The notes below the pieces were generated by a model, which saw only the letters and a list, made by a program, of their open reading frames with translations, had not been told where the DNA came from and made no database searches. From Leuconostoc mesenteroides subsp. mesenteroides ATCC 8293 (GTDB lineage Bacteria > Bacillota > Bacilli > Lactobacillales > Lactobacillaceae), in contig NC_008531.1 of the NCBI RefSeq assembly GCF_000014445.1, positions 1,805,001 to 1,869,000 of the forward strand: DNA of 64,000 bases. The letters are read 5' to 3'. Positions 17,351-25,504 of this stretch are shown here, piece after piece (position 1 is the stretch's first letter; each line of letters opens with the position of its first letter). The position numbers were made by a program, and so were the translations under genes.

Positions 17351-18790
17351 TTATTTATATTGTTTTAGATCAACATCTTTTAGAGCAATTAGCTTCGTTT
17401 TGTGAGAAACCTTGTACCAAAAGTATAAGATTACAAACAAAGGAACTGATAAGTAGGTCACAAATATTTTTTCCCAATTTAGATGGGCAAAACTGTCCGG
17501 ATCCTGACCAATAATAACACCAATAGAAATCACTAGCGCAAATAGTGGACCGAATGGGAACCACTTAGCCTTGTATTTCAAATCAGACAGACTCTTTCCT
17601 TGCGCCACATAAGCTCTTCGGAAGCGATAATGAGAGATAGCAATGCCGACCCAAGCGATGAATCCAGTTAACCCAGAAGCATTGACCAGCCAAGTATAAG
17701 CAACTGATCCCCCTTTGGTGTTAGCAATAAATGCTAATAACCCAATCGCAGTAGTTAATACTAAGGCTGCAACTGGAACCCCTCTAGTTGAAAGCTTGGC
17801 AAAAATTTTAGGGGCATCCCCTTTACGCGCCATAGCATACAACATACGTGTAGAAGCATATGAACCTGAATTTGCTGACGAAACAATTGATGTTAAGATA
17901 ACTGCATTCATTAAACTAGCCGCAAAAGCAATTCCTGCGTTTTTAAATACGATTGTAAATGGTGAGACCGCAATGTTTTGTGTGGAAGAACTCAACAAGC
18001 GCGGATCTTTATAGTAAACCAGAGCGGAAATGACAAAAATTGCCAGAATATAAAACAATAAGATACGCCAAAACACTTGATTTATCGCCTTGGGAACTGA
18101 CTTATCAGGATCCTCTGCTTCTCCAGCAGTAATACCAATTAACTCAGTTCCTTGAAAAGAAAATCCAGCAACAACGAATACTGATAAGATAGCTTGAGGT
18201 CCACCAACAAATCCGTGATTACCGACCGACAAGTTTTTCATGACATTGATGTCAGAATGAATTACACCAAAAATAGTAGCCAGACCAACAATCAAGAAGG
18301 CAATAATAGTTACTACCTTAATCATCGACAACCAGAACTCAGCTTCTCCAAAAGTTCCAACTGAAAAAATATTAATTAAGAAGATAAGTAATAAAGCAAT
18401 CGCGGAAAATATCCACCCTGGTGTATTTGGAAACCAAAATTCAGCCACCAAGCCAACTGCCACAATGTCGACAGCTAATGTTATAGCCCAATTAAACCAG
18501 TAGTTCCATCCCATGGCAAATCCCAATGCTGGGTCAACATATTTACCAGCATAGTCGGAAAATGAACCTGAAGTTGGTGAATAAGTAGCCATTTCACCCA
18601 GCGAAGTCATTAAGAAATAAACCATCACACCAATAGCTAAATAAGCGACAATAGCACCCAGAGGACCTGCTTGCGCAACAGTGGCTCCCGAAGCTACGAA
18701 TAAGCCCGTTCCAATTGAACCACCTAATGCAATCATTGACACATGGCGCGTTTTTAAATTACGCTGTATGTGCCCTTTATGTTCAGACAT
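17351..18790 (-). CDS. lysP: Lysine-specific amino acid permease
   Basis: A 479-residue APC permease of the amino acid transporter subfamily with 12 membrane segments. It begins with the LysP-like IQRNLKTRHVSMIALGGSIGTGLF and carries GFSFQGTELIGITAGEAEDPDKSVPKAI in TM6. The upstream leader is a lysine riboswitch, which supports lysine as the substrate better than homology alone. AAGGAGA precedes the ATG. Expression is expected to fall when lysine is plentiful. Confidence 0.9.
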   Translation of the reverse strand: MSEHKGHIQRNLKTRHVSMIALGGSIGTGLFVASGATVAQAGPLGAIVAYLAIGVMVYFLMTSLGEMATYSPTSGSFSDYAGKYVDPALGFAMGWNYWFNWAITLAVDIVAVGLVAEFWFPNTPGWIFSAIALLLIFLINIFSVGTFGEAEFWLSMIKVVTIIAFLIVGLATIFGVIHSDINVMKNLSVGNHGFVGGPQAILSVFVVAGFSFQGTELIGITAGEAEDPDKSVPKAINQVFWRILLFYILAIFVISALVYYKDPRLLSSSTQNIAVSPFTIVFKNAGIAFAASLMNAVILTSIVSSANSGSYASTRMLYAMARKGDAPKIFAKLSTRGVPVAALVLTTAIGLLAFIANTKGGSVAYTWLVNASGLTGFIAWVGIAISHYRFRRAYVAQGKSLSDLKYKAKWFPFGPLFALVISIGVIIGQDPDSFAHLNWEKIFVTYLSVPLFVILYFWYKVSHKTKLIALKDVDLKQYK

Positions 18791-18810
18791 AAAATCTCCT
18801 TCTCAAAATA

Positions 18811-18845
18811 AAAAAACCTCTCCTTAGCAAACAGGAAGAGGTTTA
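18811..18845 (-). terminator. Expression-platform terminator of the lysine riboswitch
   Basis: On the minus strand AAACCTCTTCC pairs with GGAGAGGTTT and is followed by seven T residues, 20 nt before the lysP ATG. Confidence 0.85.
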
Positions 18846-19030
18846 AAAAGTCATTATATAATCACTTTTCAAAGCGCACCGCATTTCTGCGACAGTCTAG
18901 CAACTCTTAATCACTAGCCCAAAGGTTATCTTGCCTGTTAACCCTTTCGGCAACCTTCCCTTTTACATGATTTCAACATCCTGGCGGACTCATTCATGTG
19001 ACTCATGTTGGCTGCAACCTCTTTGACAAT
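18846..19030 (-). promoter_or_regulatory. Lysine riboswitch (L box)
   Basis: The minus-strand leader of lysP carries L-box core elements: AGAGGTTGCAGCC near the 5' end, AAGGGAAGGTTGCCGAAAGG in the middle, and AGACTGTCGCAGAAATGCGG toward the 3' side. The aptamer is followed by a terminator and then lysP. Lysine binding is known to favour termination in this class. Confidence 0.9.
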
Positions 19031-19036
19031 ATGAAA

Positions 19037-19065
19037 ATAATAACACACTTACACGCGCCCGTCAA
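19037..19065 (-). promoter_or_regulatory. Promoter of the lysine riboswitch-lysP unit
   Basis: On the minus strand TTGACG (19065-19060), 17-nt spacer, TATTAT (19042-19037). The -35 box lies inside the 3' end of the upstream membrane protein gene. Confidence 0.7.
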
Positions 19066-19702
19066 TTTCAAGTACCTTTTGCCAATGTCGCGCCCGTTTA
19101 TAATATTGTTGTGCACTAAACTGCCACCAAAAATAACCAAAGGTAATTGCTCCCAAGCCACTAGTCAATGCCATATGATGAGATTGAATACGGGCTAACA
19201 TAATTGATAACCAAAATAAACCAATTAAAATATTGATCATCACTTGAATTTTTCTCGACTTAACCAAATGTGGCATAATAATGACTAGTAGTAAGAGCAA
19301 TTGCAACCACCACACCAACAATAAGTTAGGAATAGTTTCACCTATTTTAGGACCATCCTGCCAATGGATGCGCAAAATAATTGTAATAACCCATGTCAGC
19401 AACATCGCAACCAATTGTGTAATGGCAAACCACCAGGCAGCGATTTTGTAATTTATTAAATAAAGAAATGCTACCATAACCGCTATCAATGGGATGACGA
19501 CCCAATAATGGGAAAAAAGATTACCTAACCCTAAGTATAGGGGTATTTTCAACGATAAAATATTGTTTACTGCAAAATCTGTAGTCGCGTCCAGAACTTG
19601 CATAAATATCATATGAAATCTAACTTGAATACCTAAAAAAACAAAAATAATGCCAAAGGTAATGATTAAAATTTTTCTTAATTTATCCGGTGGAATTAAC
19701 AT
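19049..19702 (-). CDS. Membrane protein, degenerate PAP2-like
   Basis: A 217-residue protein with about six hydrophobic segments. The order of segments, and the C-terminal ARIQSHHMALTSGLGAITFGYFWW region, recall type 2 phosphatidic acid phosphatases. However, the KxxxxxxRP and PSGH motifs are not visible, and the SRxxxxxHxxxD motif is not intact. It may be a non-catalytic relative. No good Shine-Dalgarno precedes the ATG. Its 3' end overlaps the lysP promoter. I would not assign an activity. Confidence 0.55.
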   Translation of the reverse strand: MLIPPDKLRKILIITFGIIFVFLGIQVRFHMIFMQVLDATTDFAVNNILSLKIPLYLGLGNLFSHYWVVIPLIAVMVAFLYLINYKIAAWWFAITQLVAMLLTWVITIILRIHWQDGPKIGETIPNLLLVWWLQLLLLLVIIMPHLVKSRKIQVMINILIGLFWLSIMLARIQSHHMALTSGLGAITFGYFWWQFSAQQYYKRARHWQKVLEIDGRV

Positions 19703-20201
19703 TGTTTATAATTGTGATGATACGGATAAGCACATTCAAATTGTACTGACAAAAACATAGTTTTATGACGACAATGATATTCAATATGCTCAATTGACCC
19801 CGCTTACTCACATTCTCCCAAATATTAAATTTCTACAAACTCATTTGCTTATAGCTCTTAATAATTGTAGCATTATATGAGATATAATTATAAAAAAAAG
19901 CTGATATGGTTAAAATTTAATCTTGACTTTAACTTGGTCCGATATCATTACTATCAGTTGGTTTTTTGCCGATATTTTTAGTCGTGCCCTTAAATATCTA
20001 TACATGGCAGATGAATTATTGCTAGATGAATAATCTCAAAATATGGTGAGAACACTGGTTACTATTTTTTGATTGATCGTTAGTTTCAAGCCTTTTGCCT
20101 TTGTTGCCCAAAAATGGCAGTATATCGATAAAATTCGGTAGCTGTCTTTATTATCTTACAAACCGCCATATTTCATTGGCCAAAACAATCGAGAGACCGT
20201 T
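19703..20201. other. 499-nt intergenic region before the LCP gene
   Basis: No ORF with a ribosome binding site is seen. TATAAT at 19883-19888 is a possible -10 without a clear -35. AAATGGC at 20113 could pair with GCCATATTT at 20165, giving a weak stem near the LCP start. I recognise no known RNA family. The region is unusually long for this compact window. Confidence 0.4.
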
Positions 20202-21380
20202 ATGAAAAAAAATAAACAAACTGCAGTTAAGTCCAGAATTGATCGCTATTCAAAAAGTAGTCACAGACTACGAAATATTATCTTGCTTATTGTCGGTCTC
20301 TTACTTATCGTGTCAGGCACATTTGCTTGGATGGCTATCCATAATACTAAATCAGCAATTGATAAAACATACAAGAGCAGTGGCGTCACTAAATCCCGAA
20401 ACGTCTCAAGCGTTGTTCAAAGTGGAAAGCCCTTGTCTATTTTGTTATTTGGAACGGATACCGGTGAATTAGGACGTACATACAAAGGACGTACCGATTC
20501 AATGATGTTGCTTCTTGTTAACCCCAAGACAAAAAAAACAACAATGATTTCTATCCCTCGTGATGCAATGGTTTCTATTCCGGGGTACGAAAGTACTTTC
20601 CCTCAAAAAATAAATGCAGCCTACGCCTATGGTTCAACGGCAACTGCCATTAAAACTGTAGAATCTTACTTAAACATTCCTATTGATTTTTATGCCTTAG
20701 TTAATATGTCCGGCTTGGAAAAAATGGTTACTCAAGTTGGGGGAATTTCTGTTAAGTCCCCCATTGACTTCACTTATAGTCAGGAAACAGCCCATGCTTA
20801 CGGTGCAAACCTATACCGTTTCCACAAGGGAAGCACAGGCTATGAACATTCTGATGATAATGGGGTCACTTGGTCGGCAACCAAGCACGTCATGACTGGT
20901 GATGCAGCCCTTGCATTCTCGCGCATGCGTTACGATGATCCAGATGGTGACTATGGGCGTCAAAAACGTCAACGATTGGTATTAGAAGGTTTGATCAAAA
21001 AGTCAGCTAATGTTTCAAGTTTGTTAAATACAAAGTTTATGAATACAATGAGTTCAAATGTTCAAACTGATTTGTCATTTGGAGATATAACGACAATTGC
21101 TAGCAAATACATTAATGCAGCAAAAAATATTGTCACCGAGCATATTCAGGGTGTCAGCACGAGTTATCCTGATTCTGAAGGGAACAACGTTTCATATGAA
21201 GTTGTTACTCAAAAAGAAAAGCAACGCGTTACTAACTTAGCTCGTAAAGCACTTGGCTTAAAGCACGCTTCCACCGGCTCAGCATATGGTGGTGACATAC
21301 CAAGTTCTCTACAAACAATAGCTGATTCTCTCCGACCAGCAGATGATGAATCAACAGATTCTGATGATTCATCAAATTAA
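20202..21380 (+). CDS. LytR-CpsA-Psr (LCP) family cell-wall ligase
   Basis: A 392-residue protein. A short basic cytoplasmic tail precedes one membrane anchor at about 28-50. The LCP domain spans about 80-260, with ILLFGTDTG, the conserved Arg/Asp in GRTDSMMLL, and the ISIPRDAMVSIPG and KINAAYAYG motifs. The C-terminus is low-complexity and Asp/Ser-rich. LCP enzymes transfer teichoic acids or polysaccharides from lipid carriers to peptidoglycan outside the cell. GAGAGACC lies upstream of the ATG. It is monocistronic. Confidence 0.93.
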   Translation: MKKNKQTAVKSRIDRYSKSSHRLRNIILLIVGLLLIVSGTFAWMAIHNTKSAIDKTYKSSGVTKSRNVSSVVQSGKPLSILLFGTDTGELGRTYKGRTDSMMLLLVNPKTKKTTMISIPRDAMVSIPGYESTFPQKINAAYAYGSTATAIKTVESYLNIPIDFYALVNMSGLEKMVTQVGGISVKSPIDFTYSQETAHAYGANLYRFHKGSTGYEHSDDNGVTWSATKHVMTGDAALAFSRMRYDDPDGDYGRQKRQRLVLEGLIKKSANVSSLLNTKFMNTMSSNVQTDLSFGDITTIASKYINAAKNIVTEHIQGVSTSYPDSEGNNVSYEVVTQKEKQRVTNLARKALGLKHASTGSAYGGDIPSSLQTIADSLRPADDESTDSDDSSN

Positions 21381-21382
21381 AT

Positions 21383-21410
21383 AAAAAGACGCCTTTAAAG
21401 GCGTCTTTTT
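21383..21410. terminator. Bidirectional terminator
   Basis: AAAAAGACGCCTTT is directly followed by its complement AAAGGCGTCTTTTT. It serves the LCP gene and the convergent amidohydrolase. Confidence 0.9.
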
Positions 21411-21426
21411 TACGTTTTTCATTTAT

Positions 21427-22659
21427 CTATGAAATGATGTTCTCTTCTTGATGAAATACCACGGGTTGCCCATGTTGAAATACCCACTTATCTTTTTCCT
21501 GAATAGCTTTTATATTATCATTTGGGTTCTCTTGAATTACGATGAAGTCAGCATATTGCCCAACTGCTATCATCCCATAATTATCACTAATTCCCATCAA
21601 TTTAGCTGCATTAATCGTAGCTGATTGTAAAACTTGTTGTGGTGTCATATGACCAAATTCAACCATCATATCCATTTCCACAGCGCTCTCATTTGCAAAA
21701 CCATTGAAGGGTGTACCAGCATCTGTTCCCATGGCAATGTTAACTCCTGCCATGGCAGCTCGTGCAACGCTCTTCTGATGTGCTTGCCAATGCGTTGTCG
21801 CACGTTCAATCATCCATGCCGGAACTTCCTCAGGCCGATCAATAATACGCTTCATCGCAATCATTGTTGGAACTACAAAGGTCCCATTTACTTTCATCAT
21901 ATCAATTGCTTCATCATCAATGTGAAATGCGTGTTCAACGGAATCAACACCAGCACGAATTGCAATCTTAATTCCCTCAGCCCCTTGAGCATGTGCCGCA
22001 ACTTTGATACCTTTTTTATGTGCTTCAATAACACCTGCTCGTACCTCGTCTTCATTTAATTGAACTTGATTGGGATTTTCAAAATCTCCAGCGCTCACCC
22101 CGCCAGTCACCATAAACTTAATGATTTGAGCGCCTTCTTTCATAGCTTGCCGTACTGCCTTGCGCACTTCATCAACACCATCTACCTCAATGCCTCCTCC
22201 ACCACTACCGTGCCCACCAGTCATGGAAAAAGCTGCCCCACTAGCAATCATCATTGGTCCTTCTACACTGCCTTCACGCTGCATGCGTGCAATTTCAATA
22301 TCTGTCATGCGTGCTGTTCCAACATTTCGTACAACTGTTACACCATGACGTAACATCGTTTTCATATTGTGGGTTGCCACAATCACTGCACGAACATGTT
22401 CGTTTTCATTATCCACACCAAATTTAGTTTTTCCAAATTCATAATTCACATCAGAGTCAACATGAATGTGCGTATTAATTATACCAGGCATCATATATTT
22501 TTCACCCACATCAACGCTCTGTCCCAATTTAGGACCTTCACCATGCCCGACTTCAGTATATCGTCCTGTTTCATCATCCACAATGGCATAACATTGTGGA
22601 TCAAAATTACCTGTTTTTGAATTAAAACCATTAAAATTATAATATTTAGTTTCTGTCAT
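21427..22659 (-). CDS. Metal-dependent amidohydrolase (prolidase/imidazolonepropionase-like)
   Basis: A 410-residue amidohydrolase-superfamily enzyme. The metal ligands are visible: His64 and His66 (NTHIHVD), Lys181 (IIKFMVTGG), His223 (AAHAQG), His243 (VEHAFH) and Asp313 (GTDAGTP). The carboxylated Lys suggests a binuclear centre. This pattern matches the Xaa-Pro dipeptidase-like branch that cleaves dipeptide or imide bonds. It is cytoplasmic. It lies 27 nt downstream of an OppA-like protein in one operon under a Leu-rich attenuator, consistent with hydrolysis of an imported peptide. The exact substrate is inference. Confidence 0.82.
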   Translation of the reverse strand: MTETKYYNFNGFNSKTGNFDPQCYAIVDDETGRYTEVGHGEGPKLGQSVDVGEKYMMPGIINTHIHVDSDVNYEFGKTKFGVDNENEHVRAVIVATHNMKTMLRHGVTVVRNVGTARMTDIEIARMQREGSVEGPMMIASGAAFSMTGGHGSGGGGIEVDGVDEVRKAVRQAMKEGAQIIKFMVTGGVSAGDFENPNQVQLNEDEVRAGVIEAHKKGIKVAAHAQGAEGIKIAIRAGVDSVEHAFHIDDEAIDMMKVNGTFVVPTMIAMKRIIDRPEEVPAWMIERATTHWQAHQKSVARAAMAGVNIAMGTDAGTPFNGFANESAVEMDMMVEFGHMTPQQVLQSATINAAKLMGISDNYGMIAVGQYADFIVIQENPNDNIKAIQEKDKWVFQHGQPVVFHQEENIIS

Positions 22660-22686
22660 TTGCTAATCCTGCCTTTATTTATTATC

Positions 22687-24303
22687 TTATTTCCAATACA
22701 TATCCTGATATGCTGGCGAATGAAAACTATTACCTTTAAATCCACCAATTTTATCGGTAACAACGTTGGCTGTCACCGGTTGATATATCGGTACCATATA
22801 TGCTTTTATTTTGGTGAAGTATTCATTGGCGACCTGTAATGTTTCATAGCGTTTTTTAGTATCACTTACTTGTGTCGCTGCCATTGTTAGATACCCATCG
22901 TATGTCTTATCACTGACCTTTGAAAAATTCAATCCATATCCGGTTTTTCCAATTGCCAATGGATATGCTGCATCCGGTACATTAACACTTAAACCAATAT
23001 TTACCATATCAAAATCCTGTTTTAACACTTCTGAGACAACTTGTGAATGCGGAACATACTTTGTATTAATGCTAATGCCCTTAAAAGTGTGTTCAGCAGC
23101 ATATTGAATGTACGCCCCAACCTTTCTACTGGTTGAATCATCGTCAAATGTCATTGTAAACGTAGCATTATTTTTTCCAATACTCTGCAAATATGCAGAC
23201 CACTCAGATTGTGCTTTTTTCTTGTCCACCTTAAATTGTGTGCCAGCGTCTTTAGTAAAATCTGCGCCAGTTATAGGATTCGTCATAATTCCTTTTGGCA
23301 CGGCGTTTGATTGTGGCATTGAACCATCATTCATTACGTTAGACGTAATAGCCTCACGATCGATTAAATATCCAAATGCTTGTCGCAAATGCTGATTATT
23401 CGTTTTATCGCTCGTCTCATTAAAGTATATCCCTCTAACAACAGCTTGTGGTGTAGCATGATAGTACTTTGTATTTTTATAAGTCTTGATATATTCATCA
23501 GACAACTGTGCAATATCTAAGTGCTTATTCTTAAATTCATTGGCAGCAGTCATTGGCGTTTTGATGACACGAACTTTGACCTTCTCAATTTGAACACGTT
23601 TAGCTGACCAATAATTTGAATTTTTAGTGAACATAAAACTTGAATTTGTTCCAGTCCAACCATTCATTTGATATGCGCCATTAGTCACCATGTATTCTGA
23701 AGCTGTACCATACTTATTCCCCCACTTAGCATAATTTTTAGTGTTAACCGGAATGATTGCAGTTGCCAATTTATCAAATGATGGTGTTGCTTGCGTTAAA
23801 GTAATTTGGACTGTGTGAGAATCAATCGCTTTAACGCCTAGTTTATCCGGTGTCATCGCACCCACATGCACCGAATCATAATTTTTCATAATTGAAATTG
23901 CATCAGCAGACGCTTGTGATTTTGTTTTTGGATCGGCAGTTGCACGAATTGCAGTCACAAAATCTTGTGCTGTAACTTTGTCGCCATTCGACCATTTAGC
24001 GTTATCACGTATTTTGAAAGTATAAACGGTGCCATTTTGTGAAGGTTTAACAATTTTTTCTGCCATAGCAGGGACAACTTTATTGCCCTTATATCGATAA
24101 AGTCCTTCATAAACTTGATCTTGTGCTTGACTTGAATAAATATCGGTAGTCATAATTGGATTCATCGTCATGACATCGTCTTTCATCATAACTTGCAGAG
24201 TTCGCACTTTGCTAACATCGCCATCATTATTCTTCGTAAACAAAACCCCTGATATAGCAGCGACAATGATCACTCCTGCTGCCCAACGTATATTCTTGTT
24301 CAT
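22687..24303 (-). CDS. Oligopeptide-binding protein, OppA-like, without lipobox cysteine
   Basis: A 538-residue family 5 solute-binding protein. Typical segments include NGTVYTFKIRDNAKWSNGDKVTAQDFV near 90-115 and YLIDREAITSNVMNDG near 310. The N-terminus (IRWAAGVIIVAAISGVLF) is hydrophobic but has no LxxC lipobox, so it looks membrane-anchored rather than a lipoprotein. No permease or ATPase genes are adjacent, so it must work with a transporter encoded elsewhere or not be an importer component. CGAGGAAA precedes the ATG. It is the first gene after a leader with a Leu-rich peptide and a terminator, followed by the amidohydrolase. Confidence 0.85.
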   Translation of the reverse strand: MNKNIRWAAGVIIVAAISGVLFTKNNDGDVSKVRTLQVMMKDDVMTMNPIMTTDIYSSQAQDQVYEGLYRYKGNKVVPAMAEKIVKPSQNGTVYTFKIRDNAKWSNGDKVTAQDFVTAIRATADPKTKSQASADAISIMKNYDSVHVGAMTPDKLGVKAIDSHTVQITLTQATPSFDKLATAIIPVNTKNYAKWGNKYGTASEYMVTNGAYQMNGWTGTNSSFMFTKNSNYWSAKRVQIEKVKVRVIKTPMTAANEFKNKHLDIAQLSDEYIKTYKNTKYYHATPQAVVRGIYFNETSDKTNNQHLRQAFGYLIDREAITSNVMNDGSMPQSNAVPKGIMTNPITGADFTKDAGTQFKVDKKKAQSEWSAYLQSIGKNNATFTMTFDDDSTSRKVGAYIQYAAEHTFKGISINTKYVPHSQVVSEVLKQDFDMVNIGLSVNVPDAAYPLAIGKTGYGLNFSKVSDKTYDGYLTMAATQVSDTKKRYETLQVANEYFTKIKAYMVPIYQPVTANVVTDKIGGFKGNSFHSPAYQDMYWK

Positions 24304-24349
24304 ATATTTTCCTCGTATTCGTGCAAATGTATCGTCACACGGTTAAAAT

Positions 24350-24383
24350 CAAAAAGCCAATCCGTTAATGGATTGGCTTTTTG
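24350..24383 (-). terminator. Attenuator terminator in the oppA-like leader
   Basis: On the minus strand CAAAAAGCCAATCC pairs perfectly with GGATTGGCTTTTTG around ATTAAC, 46 nt before the oppA-like ATG and inside its transcript. Its 5' arm can alternatively pair with GGATTTGCTTT at 24407-24417 (one mismatch), an antiterminator candidate. Confidence 0.8.
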
Positions 24384-24456
24384 ATAATGTCGTGTTATTT
24401 TCACGGAAAGCAAATCCAGTCGCACATATTGTAGCGACTGAAAATGCTCAACCGCT

Positions 24457-24531
24457 TTACTCAAGAATGAGGGCGTTGAGGAGTAATTGTGCTTGTTCAG
24501 CTTTCTTTTTCATTTTTGTTTTAATCATCAT
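24457..24531 (-). CDS. Leu-rich leader peptide (attenuator uORF)
   Basis: A 24-codon ORF starts MMIKTKMKKKAEQAQ and ends LLLNALILE, with five Leu and one Ile in the last nine residues. A good ribosome binding site (CGGGAGAAC) precedes it. The Leu codons contain CTCAACGC, which pairs with GCGGTTGAG right after the stop (24447-24455). A 7-bp hairpin (CAGTCGC with GCGACTG), the antiterminator segment and the terminator follow. This matches ribosome-mediated attenuation, as known for the leucine leader of Lactococcus. It would couple peptide uptake to leucine supply, which is inference. Confidence 0.65.
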   Translation of the reverse strand: MMIKTKMKKKAEQAQLLLNALILE

Positions 24532-24561
24532 GTTGTTCTCCCGACATATTTGATGAAATTA

Positions 24562-24590
24562 ATATTACATTATTATGGTATATTTTTCAA
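24562..24590 (-). promoter_or_regulatory. Promoter of the oppA-like operon
   Basis: On the minus strand TTGAAA (24590-24585), 17-nt spacer, TAATAT (24567-24562). The predicted start near 24555 leaves a leader of about 250 nt before the structural gene. Confidence 0.65.
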
Positions 24591-24599
24591 CTATTTTTT

Positions 24600-25404
24600 A
24601 AAATTATAATAAATATCAATTTAGAGCATTTATTTAGGGGATTCAATGTGTTGACATCTTGATTAAAGAAAACATCTCGTAATTCCTTACCGGTTACTTT
24701 TGACCACCACTTGATTTTTTATATACTATCAACTGTTCTCTTAGGCATGCATTTTTATACGTTAACGATTATAAAATTTCCCATTTAATCAAATAATCAT
24801 TTCCAGTTTCACCATAAAATTGTGTTGATAGAGTTGTTGATGGGTTATTAGTACGTTATCTGGTTTATTGTTTTACATCGACAGATAATCTAAATGATTG
24901 ATAAATTTTTCAAACGATTCATATTCGCAATTGCTTCAGCTTGATATCTAGTCATTACTTTAGTAAATTCCCGTGTTACTGCTTTTTCGATGTCCTCAGC
25001 CCGAGACCATATTCTCGATACTAATTATCTTCATGCGTTACAGCGTGCAGCACTATCAGCCTATTCAAGCGAACAGGACTTCGAATCCCAATCGAAGCTA
25101 ACCTTGAAAGAATCTCGTATCATATAGCTATCCATTTTGAGGACGCTATTCATCTCTCCTCCACTTCTATGCCTATTTTGACGTCCAGTATAGAGGTTTT
25201 CAAATCTCGTGACAGTATGAGATTAACAATTTTGTCTGGTGACCTTATTAATTACCGCCAATTTAAATCTCTCTTTGAAACAAAAAAGCCCATCCAAAAA
25301 TGGATAGGCCATGTTGTTATTAGCTGTTCAAGACCGTCACATTGCGAACAACTAAAGGACTAAAACATCTCATTTGAAAATTAAGGGATTGAAGAGGAGC
25401 ACAT
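24600..25404. other. Probable decayed coding region
   Basis: About 0.8 kb without an intact gene but with protein-like fragments on the minus strand. These include a stretch from RAEDIEKAVTREFTKV to its stop near 24895 and one ending GETGNDYLIKWEIL near 24776. A third runs from GIRSPVRLNRLIVLHAVTHE to a stop near 25025. GGAGAG and an ATG (MNSVLKMDSYMIRDSF) occur near 25150, soon after a minus-strand terminator. Frames shift between pieces. I do not recognise the parent proteins. It reads as eroded pseudogenes, consistent with loss of one or two accessory genes. Confidence 0.4.
25282..25309 (-). terminator. Minus-strand terminator
   Basis: On the minus strand GCCTATCCA pairs with TGGATGGGC (one G-U) around TTTT, followed by six T residues. 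It could terminate the SteT-like permease transcript about 200 nt past its stop, or be the leader terminator of the decayed gene downstream. Confidence 0.65.
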
Positions 25405-25485
25405 ATGATACTATTGCTATGTCAGTTCTTCACTCAATCATATATATTTCTGTCCGATTTAATCAAACTAATAGCATTCTATTAG
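25405..25485 (+). CDS. Possible small hydrophobic peptide
   Basis: A 26-residue ORF (MILLLCQFFTQSYIFLSDLI...) with a good AAGAGGAG ribosome binding site 6 nt upstream. It lies in otherwise decayed sequence and converges on the permease gene. It could be a chance ORF or a small membrane or toxin-like peptide. There is no supporting context. Confidence 0.2.
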   Translation: MILLLCQFFTQSYIFLSDLIKLIAFY

Positions 25486-25504
25486 ATCAATATTTACAAA
25501 TACT

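Noticed and set aside
21634..22620. Plus-strand ORFs of 62-141 codons
   Set aside because: Antisense shadows of the amidohydrolase gene, His/Cys/Asn-rich from reverse-complement codon bias, no ribosome binding sites.
24368..24553. 61-codon plus-strand ORF
   Set aside because: Antisense to the Leu-rich leader and lacks a ribosome binding site; the minus-strand leader explains the sequence better.
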